DNA of 36,795 bases from Verrucomicrobiia bacterium. Lineage in GTDB: Bacteria; Verrucomicrobiota; Verrucomicrobiia; Limisphaerales; UBA11358. Position numbers and translations under genes: made by a program. The notes under the pieces are model-generated. The model was not told the origin of the DNA. It was given only the letters and a program-made list of their open reading frames with translations, and ran no database searches. The stretch lies in the NCBI GenBank assembly GCA_030038175.1, contig JASHPN010000291.1:1-36795 (forward strand), given 5' to 3'. Position 1 is the first letter of the stretch. Each line of letters begins with the position of its first letter. Shown one piece after another: positions 30,056 to 36,795 of this stretch.

Positions 30056-32779
30056 GTGAAAATAGCCGCCTGCTTGTCGCTGGCGAGCCTGGTCGCCGGG
30101 TTCTGCTGTCCGGCGGGCAACGCGCAGATCATCTATTCCAACGCCTTTAACGGCGCGGCGGCCACCCTGAACGGAACCGCGCCAACGCTGGCCAACGGTC
30201 TCGCCGGCGGGGTTCAATCCGCGCAGTGGACCTGCACCTATACCAACGGCATGGACGGGACCGTTCTGGCAAATGGCGCCCTGGGCACCAACGCAGGATC
30301 CGTGCTCCTGCCGTTCACGCCGCAGTTGGGTTGCATTTATACTATGACCGCCTCACTCACGGTGCCGGCATCCATGTCCGACTGGGTCGCGATGGGTTTT
30401 GCGCAATTCAACACACAAACCAATAATCCGGGTTACTCGCGGTTCACTGACAACCCTCCGGATGGCTATGGATGGATCGATGCGAGCACCGGCGGCAGCG
30501 ACCAATTGTTCGGAGGTCCGAAAACGTCCGTTGGAGCGACCCCCGCTTCCGTGGCGTTGCCGAGTGCGGGAACCTACACCCTTCAGATCATCTTGAATAC
30601 CGTCGGTACTCAATGGACGGTCTCGGCCTATGTCAACGGCACTCAAATCGGCACCAACATCGTCTATGGCACAAATCCCACCATCGCTTATGCCGGGATT
30701 GGGCAAAATCAGTTCGCCGCAGGTTCCCTGGGAATTCAATGGAATTATTGGTCGTTGTCGGTCACGCAGGAGCCGACGCTGACAACCAACCTTTGGGTCG
30801 CTCCCGCGGCGGAGGGCGCGGGCGACGGCTCGGTGCCCAGCAACGCGGCTTACTATCTCAATGCTTCTTTCTGGAGCGGGGTCGCAAATGAAATTCAGTC
30901 CGCAAACGTCACCGTCAACTTCCTAAGCGGCGCATACAACGCCGGCAGTCTAAACCTGACGAACATGGGCAACCCCCAGCATCCGTTGGCGCTTGTGGCG
31001 AAGACGCCTCAAGGCCCCATTTTCAGTCCCTCCGCCAATATCTTTCAGTTATACGGATGCCAATACTTCGAAATCAACGGCCTGGTGTTCAACGGCCCTT
31101 CGCCCTATTGGGGAATCTACTGCATCCCAAATGGCTCCATGTCGTGCCGAAATATCGAAATCACCAATTGCTGGTTTTTAAACCTGACGAATGCCTATTA
31201 CGCGGCCATTGGACTGCTCAATGGAACGAGGAGCGTCCAGGTGCTCGATTGTAATTTCACCAATATCACCGCCGGCGATCATCAACACATGATTTATGCC
31301 CCGCACGATATCGAGGACGTGGTGGTTTCAAACTGCGTCTTCCAGGATTGCGACGCGGATTATGTGCGTTTCCGGGATGATTCGGAATATTGCGTGGTGC
31401 AGGATTGCACGTTCATCAGCACGATGGCCGCGTCCGGGTGGCCTTTTGTCAGCGCGGAATTGTACAATGAAACAAACTCCGATTCCGTCCGTGATGAATT
31501 CTTCGGGACTTATTTTCAGGTCTGCAGCAATTCGTTCATTTACGAAGCGGGAGGCGGTTCAGGGCCTTACTCCGGATTGCACTTCAGCGATACCGGCTGG
31601 TCGCCCCAAAGCTACGATTGCGACCTGACCACATCGCAAACCAACCAGTTGATCACCGGCGCCGTTGCCTCCCAGCAAGCGTTTATGGAAACCAATTTCG
31701 GCATTACCGCTTCCGACATCAAAATGTTCGGGAACACCTACTCGGGAGCGTCCTATCACCTGGACTATCAATATGTTTGGGACGGCAGCGCCCCTTATAA
31801 CAACTGGCAGGGCACCATTGGCCTCAACAACGTGGCCGATTCGAGCGGCGCGCTGATGGGACCGCCCCCGGTGATGCGTAACAGCAACTTCGACCGGCAA
31901 GGGCTGCTGCTGGCGCCGATTTCGCCCGGCGACGATGATTATGAGTGTCTGTTTCGCAACTGGCAGTGCAGCCCCAAATATACGGACATCCTTTTGTCAT
32001 CCAACTTTTATGGGACGAATAATGCCTTGCGCTTTGATAATACAAAAAGCCAGTACGCGTATCAGTGGATTTCCCCGCCCGGTCCGAACTGGACGATGGA
32101 TTTCCTGTTCGCCATTGGCTCGTCCTTCACCGGGACGGGCACAAAATTCCAGTTGGACCTCATCCATAACGACGTCACCGGCAGCAAACTCTCGCTGGGC
32201 GTGGACAACCTTGGCCGGTTCGGCATTTACAACGGCAGCACGTTCACCGTCCTGCCCGGGCTTGGCGCCGTGTCTTTCTCGACGGACAACACCGGCGATG
32301 GCACATACACCGATCCCAGCGATGTCCTGAACGTCTATCACCTGCGCATCGTCGGCAATTATTCCGCTTCCACGCCTTACGTGAGCCTTTACGCCAGTGA
32401 CGCCAATTCCATGGCATTAGATCACCAGGCCACGGGCCTGAGTTATTGGGTGGGCAGCAGTCCCGTCAGCGGCCAATCCAGTCCGGAAACGGCGATCTTC
32501 TACAATTACACGGCCCCCGTCTTGATCGGCCAAATCGTCTTTACCGAAGGAATCCCGCCCGCCCTCGCCGGCGCGTCGGTCCAGGGAAATAATGTCATCC
32601 TAAGCGGAACCGATGGCTCCGCCAACGCCGCCTATTACGTCCTCTCCTCCACCAACGTCACCGTGCCCCTGGCCGACTGGACCCGCGTGAGCACCAACAC
32701 GGTCTCCGGAAACAATTTCTCCATCACGAACCCCTTGCCCGCCTCGCCGCAGACGTTCTACAGCTTGCAGCTTCAGTAA
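30056..32779 (+). CDS. Secreted right-handed beta-helix protein with LamG-like flanks
   Basis: Exported protein of about 907 aa. The signal peptide 'KIAACLSLASLVAGFCC' ends near 'AGNAQ'. I prefer GTG 30056; the ORF track uses TTG 30044, four codons earlier. An N-terminal beta-sandwich (about 25-235) is followed by a parallel beta-helix (about 250-480) of the pectate-lyase-like type with repeated rungs such as 'CQYFEINGLVFNG', 'CRNIEITNCWFLNL', 'SVQVLDCNFTNI', 'VVVSNCVFQDCDADYVRFRD' and 'CVVQDCTFIS'. A second concanavalin-like domain ('NWTMDFLFAIGSSFTGTG' onward) follows, and the C-terminus is the 'YYVLSSTNVTVPLADWTRVS ... FYSLQLQ' module. Probably a polysaccharide-binding or -cleaving surface protein; no catalytic residues can be assigned. 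It converges on the DUF4838 gene. Confidence 0.83.
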   Translation: MKIAACLSLASLVAGFCCPAGNAQIIYSNAFNGAAATLNGTAPTLANGLAGGVQSAQWTCTYTNGMDGTVLANGALGTNAGSVLLPFTPQLGCIYTMTASLTVPASMSDWVAMGFAQFNTQTNNPGYSRFTDNPPDGYGWIDASTGGSDQLFGGPKTSVGATPASVALPSAGTYTLQIILNTVGTQWTVSAYVNGTQIGTNIVYGTNPTIAYAGIGQNQFAAGSLGIQWNYWSLSVTQEPTLTTNLWVAPAAEGAGDGSVPSNAAYYLNASFWSGVANEIQSANVTVNFLSGAYNAGSLNLTNMGNPQHPLALVAKTPQGPIFSPSANIFQLYGCQYFEINGLVFNGPSPYWGIYCIPNGSMSCRNIEITNCWFLNLTNAYYAAIGLLNGTRSVQVLDCNFTNITAGDHQHMIYAPHDIEDVVVSNCVFQDCDADYVRFRDDSEYCVVQDCTFISTMAASGWPFVSAELYNETNSDSVRDEFFGTYFQVCSNSFIYEAGGGSGPYSGLHFSDTGWSPQSYDCDLTTSQTNQLITGAVASQQAFMETNFGITASDIKMFGNTYSGASYHLDYQYVWDGSAPYNNWQGTIGLNNVADSSGALMGPPPVMRNSNFDRQGLLLAPISPGDDDYECLFRNWQCSPKYTDILLSSNFYGTNNALRFDNTKSQYAYQWISPPGPNWTMDFLFAIGSSFTGTGTKFQLDLIHNDVTGSKLSLGVDNLGRFGIYNGSTFTVLPGLGAVSFSTDNTGDGTYTDPSDVLNVYHLRIVGNYSASTPYVSLYASDANSMALDHQATGLSYWVGSSPVSGQSSPETAIFYNYTAPVLIGQIVFTEGIPPALAGASVQGNNVILSGTDGSANAAYYVLSSTNVTVPLADWTRVSTNTVSGNNFSITNPLPASPQTFYSLQLQ

Positions 32780-32782
32780 TTT

Positions 32783-34576
32783 TCACAGTTGCGAGAGGAA
32801 TTTCCCGGGCGTCAGGCCGCCCTCGCTAATGCAAGTGACTTTAGTCCACGGTTTTCCCGGAACGCCGTCCGCGACGCCGCGCCATTCCACCGCCGCCTGG
32901 GACCGCGAATCCGGCAGCGGCCATTGGCCATGGATGGCGGTGCATTCCTTGTGCAAAGCATCCCAGCGCGCCAGCCAGACATACCGGACCGCCAGATGGC
33001 CCAGGCGAACCCGCGCCAGCAGGTCGGGATCACCGGCGACCGCGCGTTCCGCCTTTTGCCAAAGTTTTTCCGCCCGGGCGAGCGTCTGAAAATGGAGGAA
33101 CGGCGCATCGGTGGGCGAACCGCACGTGAGATTGTAGCCGCGGGAAGCGTCGTTGAGCAGGTTTAGGTATTGCCAAATCGGTTTGCCGGCCGGGCCGTAA
33201 TAGCCATCGAGAAATTCACGAATCAGCGCGCGATCGTTCTGCCGGGGGTTCCACATCATTTGCGCCAGCACCCAGGCGCGCATTTCGGCCATCTCGGAGC
33301 CGTACGATTGATAGGCGCCTTCCTCAAAAACGCCTTTCACGTGGTGGGCCTGGAAAAAACGCAGGTTGGGACCAAGCTCAAACCAGTTTGGAAACGGCTG
33401 GACATAATGCGCAAAGTCCGTCACGTAGTCCCAAACATAAAGCCGGTCGGCGATCTCGGACCAACCGCGAATGTCCGACCCGAACGCCGCGTTGGCCGGG
33501 CTGTCCAGCGGCTCGCGAAAATTGCATTCGATGCTGCATAACCGGATGATGACATTGGGCCGGGGCCGCAGCGTTTTGGGCGGTCTGCGCGTGTATTGGT
33601 AGGCCAGCGTGTCCACGGCCACGTTCGGAAATTCGGGCTGGATTTTTTCCGCCACATAGTTCACGAAGGCCAGCATGGAGCCCGAAGGCGAACCTTGCGC
33701 CTCATCCAGGGCGCGGCAGTTGGTGCATTCGCAGGGGCGGACGTTGTCGTTCTGCGACACGCTCACGATGCTGGCATCCGGGGACTCACGCAGCCATTCC
33801 TCGACCCGGCCCACGACGAAATCGCGCAGTTGGGGGTTCGACAGGCAAAGCTGCGCGTCGTGGCCCGTGCGCTTTCCGTTGATGAGGCTGAACCATTCAG
33901 GGTGGATGGAAAAATATTTTTCCGGCGGCACCAGCGCATACGATGTGTGGACAAATCCCTTGTAAATAATATGTCCGCCTTCGTCCGGCGGGATGGGCGT
34001 GGAATTGCCGTTGCACCCATTGCGCCATGCCCAATCAGGGTTGCGGGCGGTGTACCAGAACGGCTCGCGATATTCAAATGCGGGTTTTTCGCAGACGTTC
34101 AAGTCGCTGATTCGCAAAGTGGACTGCCGGGGAACAGTGCTGGCCCACGGCGTCCACCAGCGTACGCCGCATTGTTCCTGAAGAAAACGGCTGACCGCAT
34201 AGAGCGTCCCGCGCGGACGCCCGCCCGCCAGCAGCAGCCGCCCGCCTTGTGTGCGCATCACTAATTCCTCATTTCCCAATTGGTCAAACGGCTCATTCTT
34301 GAACAAGGTCCGCGCCGCGGCGCCCGGTCCAACGATGATGGCCCGCGCCGGAGCGGTGGTGTTCGTCTGAATCTCGAAGGTGGCGCCGGTGATTTGTCCG
34401 AGGCCTGCCGCCAATTGCTGCGCCGCGAACATTTCGGTGGCCGTCGCCGCCGGATCGACGACAATCATCATGTCCGCGCGGCCATGGTGCGCAATCACGG
34501 TAGCGCCCGCCGGCCAAACCCAAAGAGCCAGAAACAGAAGAATCAACACCTTGATTTTAGTTCGAAGAATTTCCAT
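32783..34576 (-). CDS. Exported DUF4838 protein (alpha-glucuronidase/GH20-like N-terminus)
   Basis: Secreted 597-aa protein with a signal peptide ('IKVLILLFLALWVWPAGA'). The N-terminal part (about 30-135, 'TEMFAAQQLAAGLGQITGAT' and 'AIIVGPG') resembles the alpha/beta domain that precedes the barrel in GH20 and GH67 enzymes. The rest matches the DUF4838 family, a barrel-like region common in polysaccharide-degrading Verrucomicrobiota, Planctomycetota and Bacteroidota: 'WTPWASTVPRQSTLRISDLN', 'HPEWFSLINGKRTGHDAQLC', 'VSVSQNDN', a 'CECTNC' cysteine cluster, 'SGSMLAFVNYVAEKI' and 'GVFEEGAYQSYGSEMAEMRA'. Enzymatic activity is not established for the family. It converges on the beta-helix gene with three bases between stops, and together with the sulfatase gives a glycan-degradation flavour. 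Confidence 0.85.
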   Translation of the reverse strand: MEILRTKIKVLILLFLALWVWPAGATVIAHHGRADMMIVVDPAATATEMFAAQQLAAGLGQITGATFEIQTNTTAPARAIIVGPGAAARTLFKNEPFDQLGNEELVMRTQGGRLLLAGGRPRGTLYAVSRFLQEQCGVRWWTPWASTVPRQSTLRISDLNVCEKPAFEYREPFWYTARNPDWAWRNGCNGNSTPIPPDEGGHIIYKGFVHTSYALVPPEKYFSIHPEWFSLINGKRTGHDAQLCLSNPQLRDFVVGRVEEWLRESPDASIVSVSQNDNVRPCECTNCRALDEAQGSPSGSMLAFVNYVAEKIQPEFPNVAVDTLAYQYTRRPPKTLRPRPNVIIRLCSIECNFREPLDSPANAAFGSDIRGWSEIADRLYVWDYVTDFAHYVQPFPNWFELGPNLRFFQAHHVKGVFEEGAYQSYGSEMAEMRAWVLAQMMWNPRQNDRALIREFLDGYYGPAGKPIWQYLNLLNDASRGYNLTCGSPTDAPFLHFQTLARAEKLWQKAERAVAGDPDLLARVRLGHLAVRYVWLARWDALHKECTAIHGQWPLPDSRSQAAVEWRGVADGVPGKPWTKVTCISEGGLTPGKFLSQL

Positions 34577-34724
34577 CCGCGATTTTCATCCCGCCGCCCG
34601 GATTGGCAAGCCATTTCGCAACCAAATCCATCCGTGGCCGATCCTTTTTCTTTTTGCATTCTGGCATTGTTGCACCCTGTATGACTTCACCCTATCACTA
34701 AAATATCGTGCCGGAGGCACACCT

Positions 34725-34877
34725 GGAAAGTAGCCAGACACGAAGTGTCTGGAAATCACGGCAAAAGTTCATCCGTCCTGAAGGGACGGCGGGATCCGCT
34801 CAGATATTTTCCAATGTCCCCTCAGGACCTGGTTCGTCCTATCCGGAACCCGGACACTCCGTGTCTGGCTACTTTCC
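34725..34877. repeat. Element bounded by 28-bp inverted repeats
   Basis: In the 395-nt divergent gap before the kinase gene, the left arm 'GGAAAGTAGCCAGACAC' + 'GAAGTGTCTGG' (34725-34752) is matched in reverse complement at 34850-34877 with about two mismatches in 28. Each arm is itself partly palindromic (CCAGACAC..GTGTCTGG). Inside lies 'CCGTCCTGAAGGGACGG'. There is no ORF. It resembles a REP doublet or a MITE-like element; no target duplication was confirmed. Confidence 0.82.
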
Positions 34878-34971
34878 AAAGTCACGCCGCGACCTGACGA
34901 CACACCGGTTTGAGTTTTAATTGTTAATTTTCTGTAACCTTTGTCCCGATTTCCATAGGTATAAGGTAGAA

Positions 34972-36795
34972 ATGGATACCAAACGCATCTGCTCGGTTTG
35001 CGGCAAGCCCCTGGCGTCCAACGCGCCCGAAGGTTTATGCCCCGAATGCCTGCTCAAAGTGGGCCTGGGCACCGGCGTGGATATCGGGCCGGACACCGGC
35101 GGAAAAGCGCCGCGCTTTGTTCCGCCCAAAACCGAAGAACTGGCGGCAAAATTTCCCCAATTGGAAATCCTCGAATTTATCGGCCAGGGCGGCATGGGCG
35201 CGGTTTATAAAGCCCGCCAAAAACAATTGGACCGCGTGGCGGCCTTGAAAATCCTGCCGCCCCAGGCCGGCGGTCCGGCCTTTGCCGAGCGTTTCACGCG
35301 CGAGGCCCGCGCGCTCGCCAAACTCAACCATCCGCACATCGTCACACTCTACGAATTCGGCCAGAGCGATGGCCTGTTTTATTTCCTCATGGAATTTGTG
35401 GACGGCGTCAACCTCCGGCAACTGCTCAGCCACAGCCGTATCTCGCCCCGCGAAGCGCTGGCCATCGTGCCCCAGATTTGCGAGGCGCTCCAATTCGCGC
35501 ACGACTCAGGCATTGTCCATCGCGATATCAAGCCCGAAAACATCCTGCTCGACAAAAAAGGCCAGGTAAAAATCGCCGACTTCGGCGTTGCCAAAATGAT
35601 TGCCGAAGGCCTGGCCGGCGGCGCCGCGCCAACGGCGGGCGCGCCCGGCGAATTGACCGAAGCCGGAAGCACGCTGGGCACGCCGCAATATATGGCGCCG
35701 GAACAAATCAAAAATTCGGCCGAAGTGGACCATCGCGCCGATATTTATTCTCTCGGCGTCGTGTTTTACCAGATGCTCACCGGCGAATTGCCCTCGGGCA
35801 AAATCGAACCGCCGTCGTCCCGCTCACGCGGGATCCACATTGACGTGCGCCTGGACGAAGTGGTGCTGCGCGCGCTCGAGAAAAAGCCGGAAATGCGCTT
35901 CCAGCAGGTCAGCGAAGTAAAAACCATCGTGGAGACGATTGCCGCCACGCCCGAACCTCCGCCTCCCGAAACTCCTCCCGCCAATCGGATTGAACCCGTA
36001 AATCCGATGGCCGGATATAGGGGTCACTGGCCGGGTTACGAATACAAATCAAAGCGGACATTGTTTGGCCTCCCATTGCTGCATGTCGCCAATGGGTTCG
36101 ACCCGGACACCGGAAAGGTTCGGCACGCGCGAGGCATAATCGCCATCGGCGGCGTCGCGACGGGTGTTGTTGCCATGGGGAGCCGCGCGTATGGCTGTCT
36201 GGCTTTCGGCGGCATCGCCGTCGGCATGCTGGCAGTTGGCGGCTGCGCCGCGGGCGTTATCTCGTTCGGCGGATTGGCCATCGCCCTCGCCCTGGCCATC
36301 GGTGGATGTACCCTGGCTCCGGTCGGCATCGGCGGGCTTGCGGTCGGTTATTTTGTCATCGCCGGCCAGGGTTTTGGCGCGCACATTCTGGATTCTCATA
36401 CCCGTAACCTGAACGATCTCCGCCGGGTTTATAATGGCAAACTGTCTCTGCTCGTTTGGGCCATGTGGACCATCTGGGCCGCGCTGTTATGGTGCATGCT
36501 TTTCATCAATCACTGGGCGAGGAAAAAAGATCTGGCCGCACACGGCAGCTCACCGCCGGCGCGGCGTTTCGGCAAGGTCGGTTCAATCGCGCCTTTGGCA
36601 ATTATCCTGGTTGCCGTCGCAATCGCCTCCTCCGTCCGTACGTTTGTCACTACGCCTCATCGTGCGGGAACGGGCGCCGCGCCAACCGCCGCCGTTCCCG
36701 AAAAATCTCGCGGCCTCGTCTTAAACGGACCGCCGTTCATCGCAAAACTGCAACAGGCCGCCGTGGAATTGGCCTTTGTCGGGGATGAACCCTGG
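34972..36795 (+). CDS. Zinc-ribbon Ser/Thr protein kinase with Gly-rich membrane region (3' end outside window)
   Basis: Eukaryotic-like Hanks-type kinase; absent from the ORF track because it runs off the right edge (608 codons visible). An N-terminal zinc ribbon 'CSVCGKPL ... GLCPECL' (C7, C10, C23, C26) is followed by a kinase domain (about 65-325): P-loop 'GQGGMGAVYKA', Lys93 in 'AALKIL', 'HRDIKPEN' at 183-190, 'DFGVAK' at 203 and 'GTPQYMAPEQ'. All catalytic residues are intact. After a Pro-rich linker comes a Gly/Ala repeat region ('GIIAIGGVATGVVAMGSRAY', 'FGGIAVGMLAVGGCAAGV') of about 80 residues, then hydrophobic helices 'LLVWAMWTIWAALLWCMLFI' and 'IAPLAIILVAVAIASSV'. The extracytoplasmic part is just beginning at the window edge. 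Target and ligand are unknown. Confidence 0.92.
   Translation, partial: MDTKRICSVCGKPLASNAPEGLCPECLLKVGLGTGVDIGPDTGGKAPRFVPPKTEELAAKFPQLEILEFIGQGGMGAVYKARQKQLDRVAALKILPPQAGGPAFAERFTREARALAKLNHPHIVTLYEFGQSDGLFYFLMEFVDGVNLRQLLSHSRISPREALAIVPQICEALQFAHDSGIVHRDIKPENILLDKKGQVKIADFGVAKMIAEGLAGGAAPTAGAPGELTEAGSTLGTPQYMAPEQIKNSAEVDHRADIYSLGVVFYQMLTGELPSGKIEPPSSRSRGIHIDVRLDEVVLRALEKKPEMRFQQVSEVKTIVETIAATPEPPPPETPPANRIEPVNPMAGYRGHWPGYEYKSKRTLFGLPLLHVANGFDPDTGKVRHARGIIAIGGVATGVVAMGSRAYGCLAFGGIAVGMLAVGGCAAGVISFGGLAIALALAIGGCTLAPVGIGGLAVGYFVIAGQGFGAHILDSHTRNLNDLRRVYNGKLSLLVWAMWTIWAALLWCMLFINHWARKKDLAAHGSSPPARRFGKVGSIAPLAIILVAVAIASSVRTFVTTPHRAGTGAAPTAAVPEKSRGLVLNGPPFIAKLQQAAVELAFVGDEPW

Noticed and set aside
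1-36795. CRISPR arrays, tRNA or rRNA genes, complete IS elements, riboswitches
   Set aside because: None could be supported on reading. The repeats present are palindromic and irregularly spaced, not CRISPR-like, and no cobalamin riboswitch was visible before cobA-hemD.

Overview
The window looks like chromosomal DNA from a GC-rich Gram-negative bacterium of the Planctomycetota-Verrucomicrobiota-Chlamydiota group, most likely a Verrucomicrobiota member of the Pedosphaera/Limisphaerales type. This is an inference from gene content, not a database match. The supporting signs are a pseudopilin with an H-X9-DG ending, very large Asn/Thr/Ser-rich secreted proteins ending in a 'STN...FYR' module, a Tat-exported sulfatase, a DUF4838 protein, a zinc-ribbon Ser/Thr kinase with a Gly-rich membrane tail, weak Shine-Dalgarno sites, and many GTG/TTG starts.

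Layout. 1-1334 (-): a DinG/XPD-type helicase, cut by the window edge. 1626-4790 (+): a CobA-HemD fusion followed by a Tat-exported sulfatase. 5000-7833 (+): an orphan BatD-BatE pair whose 5' end is overrun by REP-like palindromes. 7932-11162 (-): a GT21/HpnI-like glycosyltransferase coupled to a GH42-like protein that lacks the usual acid/base Glu. 11299-14234 (+): mlaE-mlaF-mlaD lipid-transport operon plus tadA. 14469-15560 (+): DAHP synthase. 15703-16947 (-): an SGNH-like secreted protein with a degenerate nucleophile block. 17109-19368 (+): a FadL-type porin and an AEC transporter. 19374-20078 (-): a PAP2 acid phosphatase behind a PHO-box-like repeat. 20.2-22.1 kb: a visibly more AT-rich island with a decayed IS1-like transposase, a small ORF and an SDH/Clp-fold protease. 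22129-23268 (+): mnmA, interrupted in frame by a palindromic repeat. 23560-27285 (-): a 1241-aa secreted protein, divergent from a pseudopilin (27579-28445 +), with PHO-box-like repeats on both sides of the shared intergenic region. 28488-29950 (+): a HAD-Nudix fusion overlapping folB. 30056-32779 (+): a secreted beta-helix protein, convergent with a DUF4838 protein (32783-34576 -). 34972-end (+): a Ser/Thr kinase, cut by the window edge.

Themes. (1) Palindromic repeats are abundant: one family sits in at least four intergenic gaps, a second cluster lies at the batD start, a third copy is translated inside mnmA, and a 28-bp inverted-repeat element lies at 34.7 kb. (2) The HAD-Nudix fusion translationally coupled to FolB has the two activities needed to take dihydroneopterin triphosphate to the FolB substrate; the monophosphatase step is poorly assigned in bacteria, and I consider this the most testable new biology here. 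(3) Three PHO-box-like direct repeats with 11-nt period suggest a local phosphate-starvation regulon linking an acid phosphatase, a giant secreted protein and a pseudopilin. (4) Two enzyme-family proteins (GH42-like and SGNH-like) lack expected catalytic residues.
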